From contig NZ_MVAD01000001.1 of the NCBI RefSeq assembly GCF_002007115.1, forward strand, positions 3,286,001-3,350,000: 64,000 nucleotides of DNA, given 5' to 3'. The notes under the pieces were generated by a model, which did not search any database, had not been told where the DNA came from, and was given only the letters and a program-made list of their open reading frames with translations. The position numbers and the translations under genes were made by a program. Positions within the stretch are counted from its first letter, which is position 1. Every line of letters begins with the position of its first letter. Origin of the DNA: Massilia sp. KIM. GTDB lineage: Bacteria; Pseudomonadota; Gammaproteobacteria; Burkholderiales; Burkholderiaceae_D. Positions 9,310-19,712 of the stretch are shown here, one piece after another.

Positions 9310-10089
9310 GTGCTGAAATTCGTCTTCTGGGCCTTGCTGGCCCTGAACGCCCTGCTGTTCGCCCATGGCCGCGGCCTGCTCGGCACGCCCGCCGGCGGCG
9401 AGCGCGAACCGGCGCGGCTGAAGAACCAGCTGGCGCTCGACCGCATCACCCTGCTGAGCGACGCCGAGGCCACGGTCGCCGCCAGCGCCGGCACGGCCGA
9501 CCCGGCCGCGCCGGCCGAGCAGGCGGCCCTGCCCCCGGCTGGCGCGCCCGCGCCGGCCGCACCTTTGCCGGTCGCAGCTGTGGCTGCAGCTCCTGCGCCG
9601 ACCGCACCTGCGCCGGCCGCACCGCTGCTCGCCTGCGTCCAGGCCGGTCCCTTCAGCGCCGGCGACGCGCGCCGCTTCGAGAACCGCGCCGCGCGCCTGG
9701 ACCTGGGCCAACGCCAGACGCGCCTCAGCGTCCCCTTCCAGGAAGTGAGCAGCTACATGGTCTACCTGCCCCCTGCCGGCGGCAAGGAAGGGGCCGACAA
9801 GCGCGTGGCCGAACTGAAGGAACGCGGCATCGACAACTATTTCGTGATGCAGGGCGAATCGCCGATGCGCTACGCGATCTCGCTGGGCGTGTTCAAGACC
9901 GAGGCCGCGGCCGAGACCGAGCTGGCGAACCTGGGCCGCCAGGGCGTGCGCGGGGTGCGCATCCTGCCTCGCGGCCCGCAGGGCACGCGCACCGCCTTCC
10001 AGTTCCGCGACATCGACGCCGCCACCCGCGCGCGCATCGCCGACATCGCCCGGGACTTCCCCGCCCCCCAACTCCAAACCTGCCGCTAA
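9310..10089 (+). CDS. SPOR-domain protein with N-terminal anchor
   Basis: A 259-residue protein with an uncleaved hydrophobic N-terminus (KFVFWALLALNALLFAHG) that should anchor it in the inner membrane. An Ala/Pro-rich linker comes next, and the C-terminal half has SPOR-like pattern (SSYMVYLPPAGGKEGADKR and YAISLGVFKTEAAAETELANL). The ACVQAGPF segment near residue 110 may form part of a divergent first repeat. It lies 14 bases after coaX and ends the operon; repeats follow directly. It is the second SPOR protein of this run and, with RlpA on the other strand, one of three within 6 kb. Confidence 0.8.
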   Translation: MLKFVFWALLALNALLFAHGRGLLGTPAGGEREPARLKNQLALDRITLLSDAEATVAASAGTADPAAPAEQAALPPAGAPAPAAPLPVAAVAAAPAPTAPAPAAPLLACVQAGPFSAGDARRFENRAARLDLGQRQTRLSVPFQEVSSYMVYLPPAGGKEGADKRVAELKERGIDNYFVMQGESPMRYAISLGVFKTEAAAETELANLGRQGVRGVRILPRGPQGTRTAFQFRDIDAATRARIADIARDFPAPQLQTCR

Positions 10090-10101
10090 GCCATCCAGCA
10101 A

Positions 10102-10390
10102 AACCAGGGTCGGAGCCGATTTTTTTCGTCCTGCAAAACCAGGGTCAGAGTCGACTTTTTGGGCAATTCCCCAAAGTTGTCAAACAATTCGACTCCGACC
10201 CTATTTTTTTTCTTGGCCCATCGAAAAGTTGAGCGTCGTGAGCCTGAGGTCAATCAAGCTCGGCAAGCTTGTTTTTGGATGAAGCTATGCTTTGGCAGAC
10301 TCAGCGAGTTCTAAAAAAATAGGGTCGGAGTCGAATTTAGTGACAACTTTTGAAAGTTGTCATTCAAATCGACTCCGACCCTGGTTCTTT
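10102..10390. repeat. Cluster of AGGGTCGGAGTCGA inverted repeats (REP/BIME-like)
   Basis: This 344-base gap between convergent genes has no credible gene; it holds five copies of one motif. A lone variant (AGGGTCGGAGCCGA) is near 10106–10119. Pair A has arms 10141–10154 and 10189–10202 with one mismatch. Pair B has perfect 14-base arms at 10321–10334 and 10369–10382 around a perfect inner hairpin, GACAACTTT at 10342–10350 with AAAGTTGTC at 10353–10361. A/T runs flank the pairs. About 118 bases of unrecognised sequence separate A from B. Such paired palindromes resemble REP sequences mobilised by RAYT transposases; no transposase is present here. Confidence 0.85.
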
Positions 10391-10433
10391 GCCGGCCGAT
10401 TTTCGGGCCGACGGTCTGGAACGCGGGAGCGGG

Positions 10434-11420
10434 TCAGCGCCGGACGACGATGGGGCGCAGCTTGAACGAGGACGGGATGGCGCGCGCCGCTTCGAGCGCT
10501 TCGGCGCGGGTCGCGAAAGGGCCGCCGAACAGGCGGTTCACGGCGCCGGCCTTGACCACTTCGAGCGTGCCGAAGGCTACGCCGGCCTGGCTCAGCTTCT
10601 CGCTCACCGCTTCGGCGGTGCCTGCGCGGCTGTAGGAACCGAGTTGCACGTAATAGCCCTGGGACGCCGGCGGCGCCAGCTCGGCGACCGCGGCGCTGTC
10701 GCCGCGCACCCGGTCCTGCGCCAGCCGCAGGGCGACCTCGGGCGCGGCCGACTGGGCCTGGGAAGCGGCGGCGCGACGTAGCGTCGCCACGCGCGCCGGG
10801 TCGTCCGGGAACAGGCGCTCGATCTCGACCAGGTGGCTGCCCTTGCCCATCAGCCCGAGCTTGAGCGCCGCCGCGTAGGAGACGTCGATGATGCGGTTGG
10901 CGTGGAAAGGCCCGCGGTCGTTGATGCGCACGATCACCGACCTGCCGTTCTCGACGCTGGTCACCCGCGCATAGGAGGGAATCGGCAGCGTCGGGTGGGC
11001 CGCCGTCATCTTGTTCATGTCGTAGAGTTCGCCCGACGAGGTCTTCTGGCCGTGGAACCTGTTGCCGTAGTAGCTGGCGATGCCGCGCTGGACGAAGGGC
11101 TCCTCGTGCAGGATGGGCACATAGGTCTGGCCGAACATCGAGTAGGGCCGGTTGGCCCACTTCACGTAGGGCTCGTACCTGACCACCGCGTCCGTGCCCC
11201 CCTGGCCGGAGGCCGGGTCGGCGCCCCCTTCCTTGTGGAAGCCGCCGCGCTTGGCCTCGGCCTGCGGCAGGCTGGGCGCCGCCACGTGCTTGGGCAGGAT
11301 CTTGTGCAGCCAGGGAAAGGGCAGCAGCCGCTTGTGTTCCCCCTCCGGGGTGGTGGTGCTGCAACCGGCGACCAGCATTGCTACCGCAAGGGCCGCCGAA
11401 AAGTGACTTCGACCGGCCAT
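10434..11420 (-). CDS. rlpA: RlpA-family septal lytic transglycosylase-like lipoprotein with SPOR domain
   Basis: RlpA proteins cleave or bind peptide-poor glycan strands at the septum. The protein has a lipobox ending LVAGC (Cys20), a double-psi beta-barrel with the family patterns GIASYYGNRFHG, TSSGELYDMNKMTAAH and RINDRGPF, and a C-terminal SPOR domain (GYYVQLGSYSRAGTAEAV). The start at 11420 is preferred because GGAGG lies 8 bases before it; the ATG five codons upstream overlaps that ribosome site. Length is 328 residues. It is the last gene of the mre–mrd run, 18 bases after rodA, as in many beta-proteobacteria. Confidence 0.92.
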   Translation of the reverse strand: MAGRSHFSAALAVAMLVAGCSTTTPEGEHKRLLPFPWLHKILPKHVAAPSLPQAEAKRGGFHKEGGADPASGQGGTDAVVRYEPYVKWANRPYSMFGQTYVPILHEEPFVQRGIASYYGNRFHGQKTSSGELYDMNKMTAAHPTLPIPSYARVTSVENGRSVIVRINDRGPFHANRIIDVSYAAALKLGLMGKGSHLVEIERLFPDDPARVATLRRAAASQAQSAAPEVALRLAQDRVRGDSAAVAELAPPASQGYYVQLGSYSRAGTAEAVSEKLSQAGVAFGTLEVVKAGAVNRLFGGPFATRAEALEAARAIPSSFKLRPIVVRR

Positions 11421-11438
11421 TGGGTCGTCCTCCATCGA

Positions 11439-12554
11439 TTACGTCTGCACCAGTTTACGGTGCCTTTGAATACTCATCAAGATGCCCGCGCCCAGGCCCA
11501 GCGTGATGAATGCCGTGCCGCCGTAGCTCATGAAGGGCAGCGGCACGCCCACCACCGGCAGGATGCCGGCCACCATGCCCATGTTGACGAAGGCATAGGT
11601 GAAGAAGATCATCGTGATCGCCCCCGCCAGCAGGCGCGAGAAGGTGTTCGGGGCATTGGCCGCGATCATCAGCCCGCGCCCGATCAGGAGCAGGTAGACG
11701 AGCAGCAGCACCAGGTTGCCGATGAAGCCGAATTCCTCCGAGTACACCGAGAACACGAAGTCGGTGGTGCGCTCCGGCACGAATTCAAGATAGCCCTGGG
11801 TGCCCTTCATGTAGCCCTTGCCCGCCATGCCGCCCGAGCCGATCGCGATGATCGACTGGATGATGTGGAAACCCTTGCCCAGCGGGTCGGAGGTAGGGTC
11901 GATCAGGGTCATCACCCGCTCGCGCTGGTAGTCGTGCATCATCGACCACCCGATCGGCAGGCTGGCCGCGCCGGCCACCGCCAGCGCGATGATGGCCTTC
12001 CACGACAGGCCGGCCAGGAAAATCACGTACAGGCCGGAGGCCGCGACCAGCAGCGCGGTGCCGAGGTCGGGCTGCTTGGCGATCAGGGTCACAGGGATCA
12101 GGAGCAGCACGGCCGCGACCACGAACGACTTCCAGCTCTCGACCGAAGCCTTGGTCTGGAAATACCAGGCCAGCATCAACGGCATCGCGATCTTGAGGAT
12201 CTCGGAAGGCTGGATGTCGATCCCCAGGTGCAGCCAGCGCCGCGCGCCCTTCTTGATGATGCCGAACATGGCCACCGCGATCAGGAGCGCCACGCCGAAG
12301 GTGTAGATCGGCACCGCCAGGCGCATCAGGGTCTGAGGCGGGATGTTCGCCGCGATCCACATGATCGCGAAGGACAGCAGGAAGTTGCGGATCTGGTGCT
12401 CGACCCGGTCCGGGAAGTCGGCGCCGGCCGAGGTCATGGTGATCATGCTGATCGTCATGAGGACGAACAGGATCAGCGTCAGCGGTCCGTCGAAGACCGT
12501 GAAGTAGGGCCGCAGGCGGCGCCGCAGCGAGCGTCGTTCTGGAATGTGCGCCAT
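11439..12554 (-). CDS. rodA: Peptidoglycan glycosyltransferase RodA
   Basis: A SEDS-family membrane enzyme that polymerises lipid II into glycan strands during cell elongation with PBP2. The 371-residue sequence has about ten hydrophobic helices. Family blocks include KQPDLGTALLV (the conserved Asp in a periplasmic loop), LIDPTSDPLGKGFHIIQS, AIGSGGMAGKG and, near the end, GVPLPFMSYGGTA. It follows mrdA by three bases and precedes rlpA, consistent with one elongasome operon. Confidence 0.96.
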   Translation of the reverse strand: MAHIPERRSLRRRLRPYFTVFDGPLTLILFVLMTISMITMTSAGADFPDRVEHQIRNFLLSFAIMWIAANIPPQTLMRLAVPIYTFGVALLIAVAMFGIIKKGARRWLHLGIDIQPSEILKIAMPLMLAWYFQTKASVESWKSFVVAAVLLLIPVTLIAKQPDLGTALLVAASGLYVIFLAGLSWKAIIALAVAGAASLPIGWSMMHDYQRERVMTLIDPTSDPLGKGFHIIQSIIAIGSGGMAGKGYMKGTQGYLEFVPERTTDFVFSVYSEEFGFIGNLVLLLVYLLLIGRGLMIAANAPNTFSRLLAGAITMIFFTYAFVNMGMVAGILPVVGVPLPFMSYGGTAFITLGLGAGILMSIQRHRKLVQT

Positions 12555-12557
12555 GGC

Positions 12558-14537
12558 TTATTCCTTTCTGATGACGGCGGCGGGAACGGCCGCCACCTGT
12601 GCCGGGGCGACCGGGCGCGCCGCCGTCGTCGTCGCCGGGGCGGCGGCCGGAGCGGCGCCCTCCTTCGGCTTGGGCGGCGCGGGGCGCTTGCCCAGCAGGT
12701 AGTAGTCGAGCGCCTTGCGCGCGATCGGCGCCGCGGCGGCTGCGCCGAAGCCGGCGTTCTCCACCACCAGGGCGAGCGCGATGCGCGGATTGTCGGCCGG
12801 CGCGAAGGCCACGTACAGCGCGTTGTCGCGGTGCCGCTCGTCGATCGCGTTGGCGTTGTACTTCTGGCCCTTCAGGCCGATCACCTGCGCGGTGCCGGTC
12901 TTGCCGCCCGAGATGTAGCCGGCGTTGGCGAAGGCGCGGAAGCCCGTGCCGTAGGACTCCTGGGTCACGCCCACCATGGTGTGCTTGATGAAGTCGATGT
13001 TCTCCTGCTTGAGCGGGATGCGGCGGGTTTCCTTGGGCACGGTCAGGGTGCGCTGGCGGGTGGCGCCGTCCTCGATGATCTTGACCAGGTGGGGCTTCAT
13101 CACCACGCCGTTGTTGGCCAGGGTCGACACCGCGTGCGCCAGCTGGATCATCGAATAGTTGTTGAAGCCCTGCCCGATCGAGACCGAGATGGTGTCGCCG
13201 CCCACCCACTTCTGGGCCGCGCGGTTGCGGCGGAAGCGCTGCGCCTTCCACTCCTTGGAGGGCAGCACGCCGGTCTTCTCGTGATCGAGGTCGATGCCGG
13301 TCGGCTCGCCGAAGCCGAACTGGCGCATGAAGCCCGAGATGCGGTCGATGCCCATCTCGTTGCCGAGCTGGTAGTAATAGGTGTCGCAGGACTCGACCAC
13401 CGACTTGTACATGTCGACGTAGCCGTGGCCGCCCGGCTTGTCGTCGTTGAAGCGGTGCCCGCCCAGCATGAAGAAGCCGGGGTCGCGGATCGCGTCAGAG
13501 GGGCGGCGGAAGCCCAGCTCCAGCGCGGCCAGGGCCATGAAGGGCTTGAAGGTGGAGCCCGGCGGATAGGTGCCCGAGAGCGGACGGTTCATCAGCGGCC
13601 GGTCGAGCGAGGTATTGAGCTCGTTCCAGTTCTGGCTGTCGATGCCGTCCACGAACAGGTTAGGGTCGAAGCCGGGCCGCGAGACATAGGCCAGCACGTC
13701 GCCGGTGGCCGGCTCGATCGCGACCAGGGCGCCGCGCTGGTCGCCGAAGGCTTCCTCGACCACCTTCTGCAGCTCGATGTCGAGCGAGAGGATCAGGTTG
13801 CTGCCCGGGACAGGCGCGGTGCGCTTGAGGGTGCGGATCGCGCGCCCACCGGCCGAGCGCTCGACTTCCTCGTAGCCGGTCTGGCCGTGCAGGTAGCGCT
13901 CGTAACGCTTCTCCACGCCTTCCTTGCCGATATGCTCGGTGCCGTTGTAGTTGGCCGCGTCCTCGCTCTGCTCGAGGGCGTCGGCTTCCTTCTGGTTGAT
14001 GCGGCCGATGTAGCCGATCACGTGCGAGGCGACCTCGCCCAGCGGGTACTGGCGGAACAGGCGCGCCTGCACTTCCACGCCCGGGAAACGGAAACGCTGT
14101 GCGGTGAAGCGCGCCACCTCGTCGTCGGTCAGGCGGGTGCGGATCGGCACGCTGGCGAAGCTGCGCGACTCTTCCATCAGGCGCTTGAAGCGGCGCCGGT
14201 CGCGCGGTTCGATGGTGACCAGCTTGGACAGCTCGTCGATCACCGAGTCCAGGTTGGCGTGCAGCTTGGACGGGGTGATCTCGAGGGTGTAGGCGGAATA
14301 GTTGCGCGCCAGGACCACGCCGTTGCGGTCCACGATCAGGCCGCGGTTGGGCACGATCGGCACCAGCGCGATGCGGTTGTCCTCGGCCTGGGCGGCGTAC
14401 TGGTCGTGGTGCAGCACCTGAAGCCAGACGAAGCGCGCCACCAGCAGGCCGAAGCAGACGAAGACCAGCCCCACCAGCACCGTCAGGCGCAGGCGGAACT
14501 TGTGGATCTCGCGGTCGTTATCCTTGAATTCGGTCAT
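12558..14537 (-). CDS. mrdA: Penicillin-binding protein 2 (elongation transpeptidase)
   Basis: Class B PBP that cross-links new peptidoglycan in the lateral wall together with RodA. The 659-residue protein has an N-terminal membrane anchor (LTVLVGLVFVCFGLLVARFVW), the dimerisation domain, and the transpeptidase motifs SxxK in GSTFKPF near residue 327, SCD near 380, and KTG in GKTGTAQV near 545. A Lys/Pro/Ala-rich tail of about 45 residues after LDYYLLGKRP looks disordered. It lies between mreD and rodA. Confidence 0.96.
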   Translation of the reverse strand: MTEFKDNDREIHKFRLRLTVLVGLVFVCFGLLVARFVWLQVLHHDQYAAQAEDNRIALVPIVPNRGLIVDRNGVVLARNYSAYTLEITPSKLHANLDSVIDELSKLVTIEPRDRRRFKRLMEESRSFASVPIRTRLTDDEVARFTAQRFRFPGVEVQARLFRQYPLGEVASHVIGYIGRINQKEADALEQSEDAANYNGTEHIGKEGVEKRYERYLHGQTGYEEVERSAGGRAIRTLKRTAPVPGSNLILSLDIELQKVVEEAFGDQRGALVAIEPATGDVLAYVSRPGFDPNLFVDGIDSQNWNELNTSLDRPLMNRPLSGTYPPGSTFKPFMALAALELGFRRPSDAIRDPGFFMLGGHRFNDDKPGGHGYVDMYKSVVESCDTYYYQLGNEMGIDRISGFMRQFGFGEPTGIDLDHEKTGVLPSKEWKAQRFRRNRAAQKWVGGDTISVSIGQGFNNYSMIQLAHAVSTLANNGVVMKPHLVKIIEDGATRQRTLTVPKETRRIPLKQENIDFIKHTMVGVTQESYGTGFRAFANAGYISGGKTGTAQVIGLKGQKYNANAIDERHRDNALYVAFAPADNPRIALALVVENAGFGAAAAAPIARKALDYYLLGKRPAPPKPKEGAAPAAAPATTTAARPVAPAQVAAVPAAVIRKE

Positions 14538-14553
14538 GCGAAGGGCAAACGGG

Positions 14554-15072
14554 TCAGATCGGACGGGTATGGTCGCGGTCGACGGCGCGGCGCTGCGGCG
14601 CCAGCAGCAGCCAGGTGATCACCGGCCACAGGGCCACCGCCACCAGGCTCTCGACGAAGGTGAACAGGCCGGGGAAGCGCCCCGACACCGTGAAGTGGAC
14701 GAAGGCCTGGATCGCCTGCGCCAGCAGCAGCAGCGGGAACACATGCATGGCCTGGGTCATCACGCGGAACCACAGCACGCGGCGGTGGATCATGATCGCG
14801 AGGTAGGACAGCAGGGTGTAGGCGAGCGCGTTCTCGCCCAGCAGGCTGGCGTCGTGCACGTCCATCAGCAGGCCCATGACGAAGGCCACGCCAATGCCGA
14901 CCTTGCGCGGCTGGTGGATGCCCCAGAACACCAGGACCAGGGCCACGAAGTCGGGCGCGCCCACCCAGTGGCCCCAGGGCAGCAGGTTGAGCATGAAGGC
15001 GCAGACCAGGCTGAAGGTGATGAACAGCGGGCTGACGGGGAGCAGGATGTAATGCGGACGGTTACCGGGCAT
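14554..15072 (-). CDS. mreD: Rod shape-determining protein MreD
   Basis: A small integral membrane component of the elongasome that bridges MreC and the MreB/PBP2 machinery. The 172-residue sequence is almost entirely hydrophobic with five or six predicted helices and few charged loops; PDFVALVLVFWGIHQPRKVG and GFVMGLLMDVHDASLLGENAL-type segments match the family. Position between mreC and mrdA settles the identity. Confidence 0.93.
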   Translation of the reverse strand: MPGNRPHYILLPVSPLFITFSLVCAFMLNLLPWGHWVGAPDFVALVLVFWGIHQPRKVGIGVAFVMGLLMDVHDASLLGENALAYTLLSYLAIMIHRRVLWFRVMTQAMHVFPLLLLAQAIQAFVHFTVSGRFPGLFTFVESLVAVALWPVITWLLLAPQRRAVDRDHTRPI

Positions 15073-15087
15073 GTGCGGATCCTGGAA

Positions 15088-16395
15088 TTAGGGGGTCGCG
15101 GCCGGCGCGGCCGGCGCCGGGCGGGTGGCGCCCGGTGTGAACAAAGGCGTCGCGCCGGGGTTCGCCGGGGCGCTGCGCTGCGCGGGAGTGCGGGCCGGCG
15201 ATCCGGCGGGCGAACCGGCGGCCGGCGAACCGGCGCCAGCAGCGCCAGCGGCCGGCGCACGCGCCGCAGGCGCCGTGGTGGCGGGCGCGGCGGTCGCGGG
15301 TCCCGGCGTCGCCGTGGCGGCGCCCGCTGGCTGCGCGCCCGGAGCGGGAGCCACCGGTGCGCCGGCCGCCGGAGCGCCGGCCGCCGGTACGCCGGTCGCC
15401 GGAGCGCCGGCCGCCGGCACGCCGCCCGCCTGCGCGGGCGCGACGCCCGGCGGCGCCTGCGGCGGCAGCGGCGAGGCCGGCAGCGGCGGCTGCGGGACCG
15501 GCTCCATCTTCGGCAGCTTGCGCCCGGCGGCGACCTTGGCCTCCGCCTGGGGGCGCGGCGGCAGCGGCATCTGCGACATGATGACCAGCACCTGGCGGTT
15601 GCGGTCGACGCCGCCCAGCGGCTGGCCGATCACGCGTCCGAAGGAGCCGGCCGCCTTTTCCACCTGGACCACGCGCGCCACCGCCAGGCCGGCCGGATAC
15701 ATGCCGTCCAGGCCAGAGGTCACGAGCACGTCGCCGACCTGGATGTCGGCGTCCTGGGCCACGAAGCGCAGGTCGAGCTGGCCCGACTGGCCGCGGCCGT
15801 AGGCGATGCTGCGCAGGCCGCTGCGCAGCACCTGCACCGGAATCGCCTGCTCCTTGTCGGTCAGCAGGGTCACTTCGGAGGTAAAGGGGAAGACCCGAGT
15901 CACCTGGCCGATCACGCCGGCATGGTCGACGATCGGCAGGCCGAGCACCACGCCGTCGCGCGAACCGCGGTCTAGCACGATGCGGCGGGTGGACGGATCG
16001 CGCGCGTCGTACAGGACCTCGCTCATCAGGGTTTTCACCGGCAGCTGCTCGCGCGCTTCCATCAGGCGCCGCAGGTGGGCGTTCTCGGCGCTCTGGAACT
16101 GGGCCTGCTGGATCTGGCGCGCATGCAGCAACTGCTGGCTCTTGAGCTCGCGCACTTCCTTCTGCAAGGTCGACAGCGAAGAGAAATAGCCGCCCATCGA
16201 GGCCAGCGCCTCGCGCGGCATCAGGGCGGCCATCTGCACCGGGTAGAGCACGGTGGCGGCGACCTGGCGCACGCCGGCCAGCAAGTGCATGCGGGCGTCG
16301 ACCACCAGCAGCACGATGGAGATCAGCGCGAACACCGTCACCTTGACGCGCGCCGGGGCACCCTGTTTGAAAAGCGGCGGAGGACTATATTCCAT
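15088..16395 (-). CDS. mreC: Rod shape-determining protein MreC with long Ala/Pro tail
   Basis: A periplasmic scaffold that activates PBP2/RodA. It has one N-terminal membrane helix (KVTVFALISIVLLVVDAR), a coiled coil at about 70–110 (LSTLQKEVRELKSQQLLHA), and the two beta-barrel halves (VLDRGSRDGVVLGLPIVDHAGVIGQV; DIQVGDVLVTSGLDGMYPAG). After residue 290 comes a tail of about 145 residues of Ala, Pro, Gly and Thr, much of it from short repeats. The usual MreC is about 300 residues, so the tail is an addition of this lineage. It begins about 145 bases from the mreB stop. Confidence 0.94.
   Translation of the reverse strand: MEYSPPPLFKQGAPARVKVTVFALISIVLLVVDARMHLLAGVRQVAATVLYPVQMAALMPREALASMGGYFSSLSTLQKEVRELKSQQLLHARQIQQAQFQSAENAHLRRLMEAREQLPVKTLMSEVLYDARDPSTRRIVLDRGSRDGVVLGLPIVDHAGVIGQVTRVFPFTSEVTLLTDKEQAIPVQVLRSGLRSIAYGRGQSGQLDLRFVAQDADIQVGDVLVTSGLDGMYPAGLAVARVVQVEKAAGSFGRVIGQPLGGVDRNRQVLVIMSQMPLPPRPQAEAKVAAGRKLPKMEPVPQPPLPASPLPPQAPPGVAPAQAGGVPAAGAPATGVPAAGAPAAGAPVAPAPGAQPAGAATATPGPATAAPATTAPAARAPAAGAAGAGSPAAGSPAGSPARTPAQRSAPANPGATPLFTPGATRPAPAAPAATP
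15355..15430. repeat. Short tandem repeats in the mreC tail
   Basis: A unit of about 15 bases related to GCCGGCCGCCGGAGC recurs around five times and is read as (A/T)GVPAAGAPA on the minus strand. Copies differ by a few bases, consistent with slippage in a low-complexity tail. Confidence 0.7.
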
Positions 16396-16496
16396 GACGG
16401 AAAGTTAAGAAAACCCTGGCTGCCAATGTCAAGGCGGGCAGTCGCGCGCGGTGTGTGCCGCGCGCCCTGCCCGCCCTGGGTCGTGATGATCCTGGA

Positions 16497-17889
<1,393 letters not shown>

Positions 17890-18189
17890 ATGTCCCTGAC
17901 CCTTTCAGACGTAAAACGCATCGCCAACCTGGCCCAGCTCGATATGGACGAGGCCCACGCCGAGACCATGCTGGCCGAGCTGAACGGCATCTTCGCCCTG
18001 GCCGAGCAGATGCAGGCGGTCGACACCAGCGGCGTGGCGCCGCTGGCACAGCCGCTGGCCGCCGTGCTGGCCCTGCCGCTGCGCCTGCGCGACGACGTGG
18101 TCACCGAGGCCAACCGCCGCGAGGACTACCAGGCGCCGGCGCCGAAGACCCAGGACGGCCTGTACCTGGTGCCGAAGGTCATCGAGTAA
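17890..18189 (+). CDS. gatC: Asp/Glu-tRNA amidotransferase subunit C
   Basis: A 99-residue subunit that wraps around GatA and stabilises the GatCAB complex, which converts Glu-tRNA-Gln and Asp-tRNA-Asn to the correct aminoacyl-tRNAs. [19 protein letters not shown] and the C-terminal region [15 protein letters not shown] match the family. It is first in gatC–gatA–gatB, 25 bases before gatA. Confidence 0.95.
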   Translation: MSLTLSDVKRIANLAQLDMDEAHAETMLAELNGIFALAEQMQAVDTSGVAPLAQPLAAVLALPLRLRDDVVTEANRREDYQAPAPKTQDGLYLVPKVIE

Positions 18190-18214
18190 TCCGCTTTCAC
18201 GAATCGACACGCAC

Positions 18215-19690
18215 ATGCACTACAAGACCATCAAGGAGCTGTCCTCGCTCCTGCAAGCAAAGGAAGTCTCCGCGACCGAGCTGGCGCGCCATTACCTCGC
18301 GCGCATCGAGGCCAGCGCCCATAACGCCTTCCTGCACGTGGATCCGGAACTCACCCTGGCCCAGGCCGCCGCCGCCGACGCCCGCATCGCCGCCGGCAAT
18401 GCCGGCCCGCTGACCGGCGTCCCGATCGCCCACAAGGACATCTTCGTCACCCGCGGCTGGCCCACCACCGCCGGCTCGAAGATGCTGGCCGGCTACGTCA
18501 GCCCGTTCGACGCCACCGTGGTGGACCGCTTCGCCGCCGCCGGCATGGTCAACCTGGGCAAGACCAACCTGGACGAGTTCGCGATGGGCTCGGCCAACGA
18601 GAATTCGGCCTTCGGCGCCGTGAAGAACCCCTGGGACGCCGGCGCCGTGCCGGGCGGCTCCTCGGGCGGCGCGGCCGCCGCGATCGCTGCGCGCCTGGCG
18701 CCGGCCGCCACCGCCACCGACACCGGCGGCTCGATCCGCCAGCCGGCCTCGTTCTGCGGCGTCACCGGCATCAAGCCGACCTATGGCCGCGTGTCGCGCT
18801 TCGGCATGATCGCCTTCGCCTCCTCGCTCGACCAGGGCGGCCCGATCGCCCAGACCGCCGAGGACTGCGCCCTGCTGCTCAATGAAATGATCGGCTTCGA
18901 CGAGCGCGACTCGACCAGCCTCACCCCGGAACAGGGCAACGGCCGCGAAGACTACACCCGCGACCTGAACCAGCCCCTGAACGGCCTGCGCATCGGCGTG
19001 CCCAAGGAATACTTCGGCGAAGGCCTGGCCCAGGACGTCGAGCAGGCCGTGCGCGCCGCCCTCGATCAGTTCGTGAAGCTGGGCGCGACCCTGGTCGAGA
19101 TCTCCCTGCCCAAGACCGCGCTGTCGATCCCGACCTACTACATCATCGCCCCGGCGGAAGCCTCGAGCAACCTGTCGCGCTTCGACGGCGTGCGCTACGG
19201 CCACCGCGCCAGCGAGTACAAGGATTTGCAGGACATGTACCGCAAGACCCGCGCCGAAGGCTTCGGCCCCGAGGTCCAGCGCCGCATCATGGTCGGCACC
19301 TACGTGCTGTGCCACGGCTACTACGACGCCTACTACGTGCAGGCGCAGAAGATCCGCCGCCTGATCGCGGACGACTTCCAGGCCGCCTTCCGCGACCAGT
19401 GCGACGTGATCATGGGCCCGGTGGCCCCGACCGTGGCCTGGGACCTGGGCTCGAAGGCCAACGACCCGGTGGCCAACTACCTGGCCGACATCTTCACCCT
19501 GTCGACCAGCCTGGCGGGCCTGCCCGGCATGTCGATCCCGGTCGGCTTCGGCCAGGGCGAAAAGAATGGCAAGCGCCCGGTCGGCCTGCAAATCATCGGC
19601 AACTATTTCGCCGAAGCGAAGCTGCTGAACATCGCGCACCAGTACCAGCAGGTGACCGACTGGCACCAGCGCGCCCCGGAAGGCGTCTGA
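18215..19690 (+). CDS. gatA: Asp/Glu-tRNA amidotransferase subunit A
   Basis: The amidase subunit that releases ammonia from glutamine for tRNA transamidation. The Ser–cis-Ser–Lys triad of amidase-signature enzymes is visible: Lys in PIAHKDIF (residue 74), the serine-rich loop [11 protein letters not shown] near 147–152, and the nucleophile region [16 protein letters not shown] near 168–180. Its 491 residues match the family. It lies between gatC and gatB with short gaps. Confidence 0.97.
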   Translation: MHYKTIKELSSLLQAKEVSATELARHYLARIEASAHNAFLHVDPELTLAQAAAADARIAAGNAGPLTGVPIAHKDIFVTRGWPTTAGSKMLAGYVSPFDATVVDRFAAAGMVNLGKTNLDEFAMGSANENSAFGAVKNPWDAGAVPGGSSGGAAAAIAARLAPAATATDTGGSIRQPASFCGVTGIKPTYGRVSRFGMIAFASSLDQGGPIAQTAEDCALLLNEMIGFDERDSTSLTPEQGNGREDYTRDLNQPLNGLRIGVPKEYFGEGLAQDVEQAVRAALDQFVKLGATLVEISLPKTALSIPTYYIIAPAEASSNLSRFDGVRYGHRASEYKDLQDMYRKTRAEGFGPEVQRRIMVGTYVLCHGYYDAYYVQAQKIRRLIADDFQAAFRDQCDVIMGPVAPTVAWDLGSKANDPVANYLADIFTLSTSLAGLPGMSIPVGFGQGEKNGKRPVGLQIIGNYFAEAKLLNIAHQYQQVTDWHQRAPEGV

Positions 19691-19712
19691 AGACAGAAAA
19701 GAGAGAACAGAT

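Noticed and set aside
10203..10320. Possible small gene or transposase remnant between the paired repeats
   Set aside because: Frames are under 25 codons with no recognisable protein motif.
10833..14618. Very long plus-strand open frame (1261 codons) opposite rlpA, rodA and mrdA
   Set aside because: It is antisense to well-identified genes, has His/Arg/Gln/Val/Gly-rich composition typical of high-GC shadows and no family motif.
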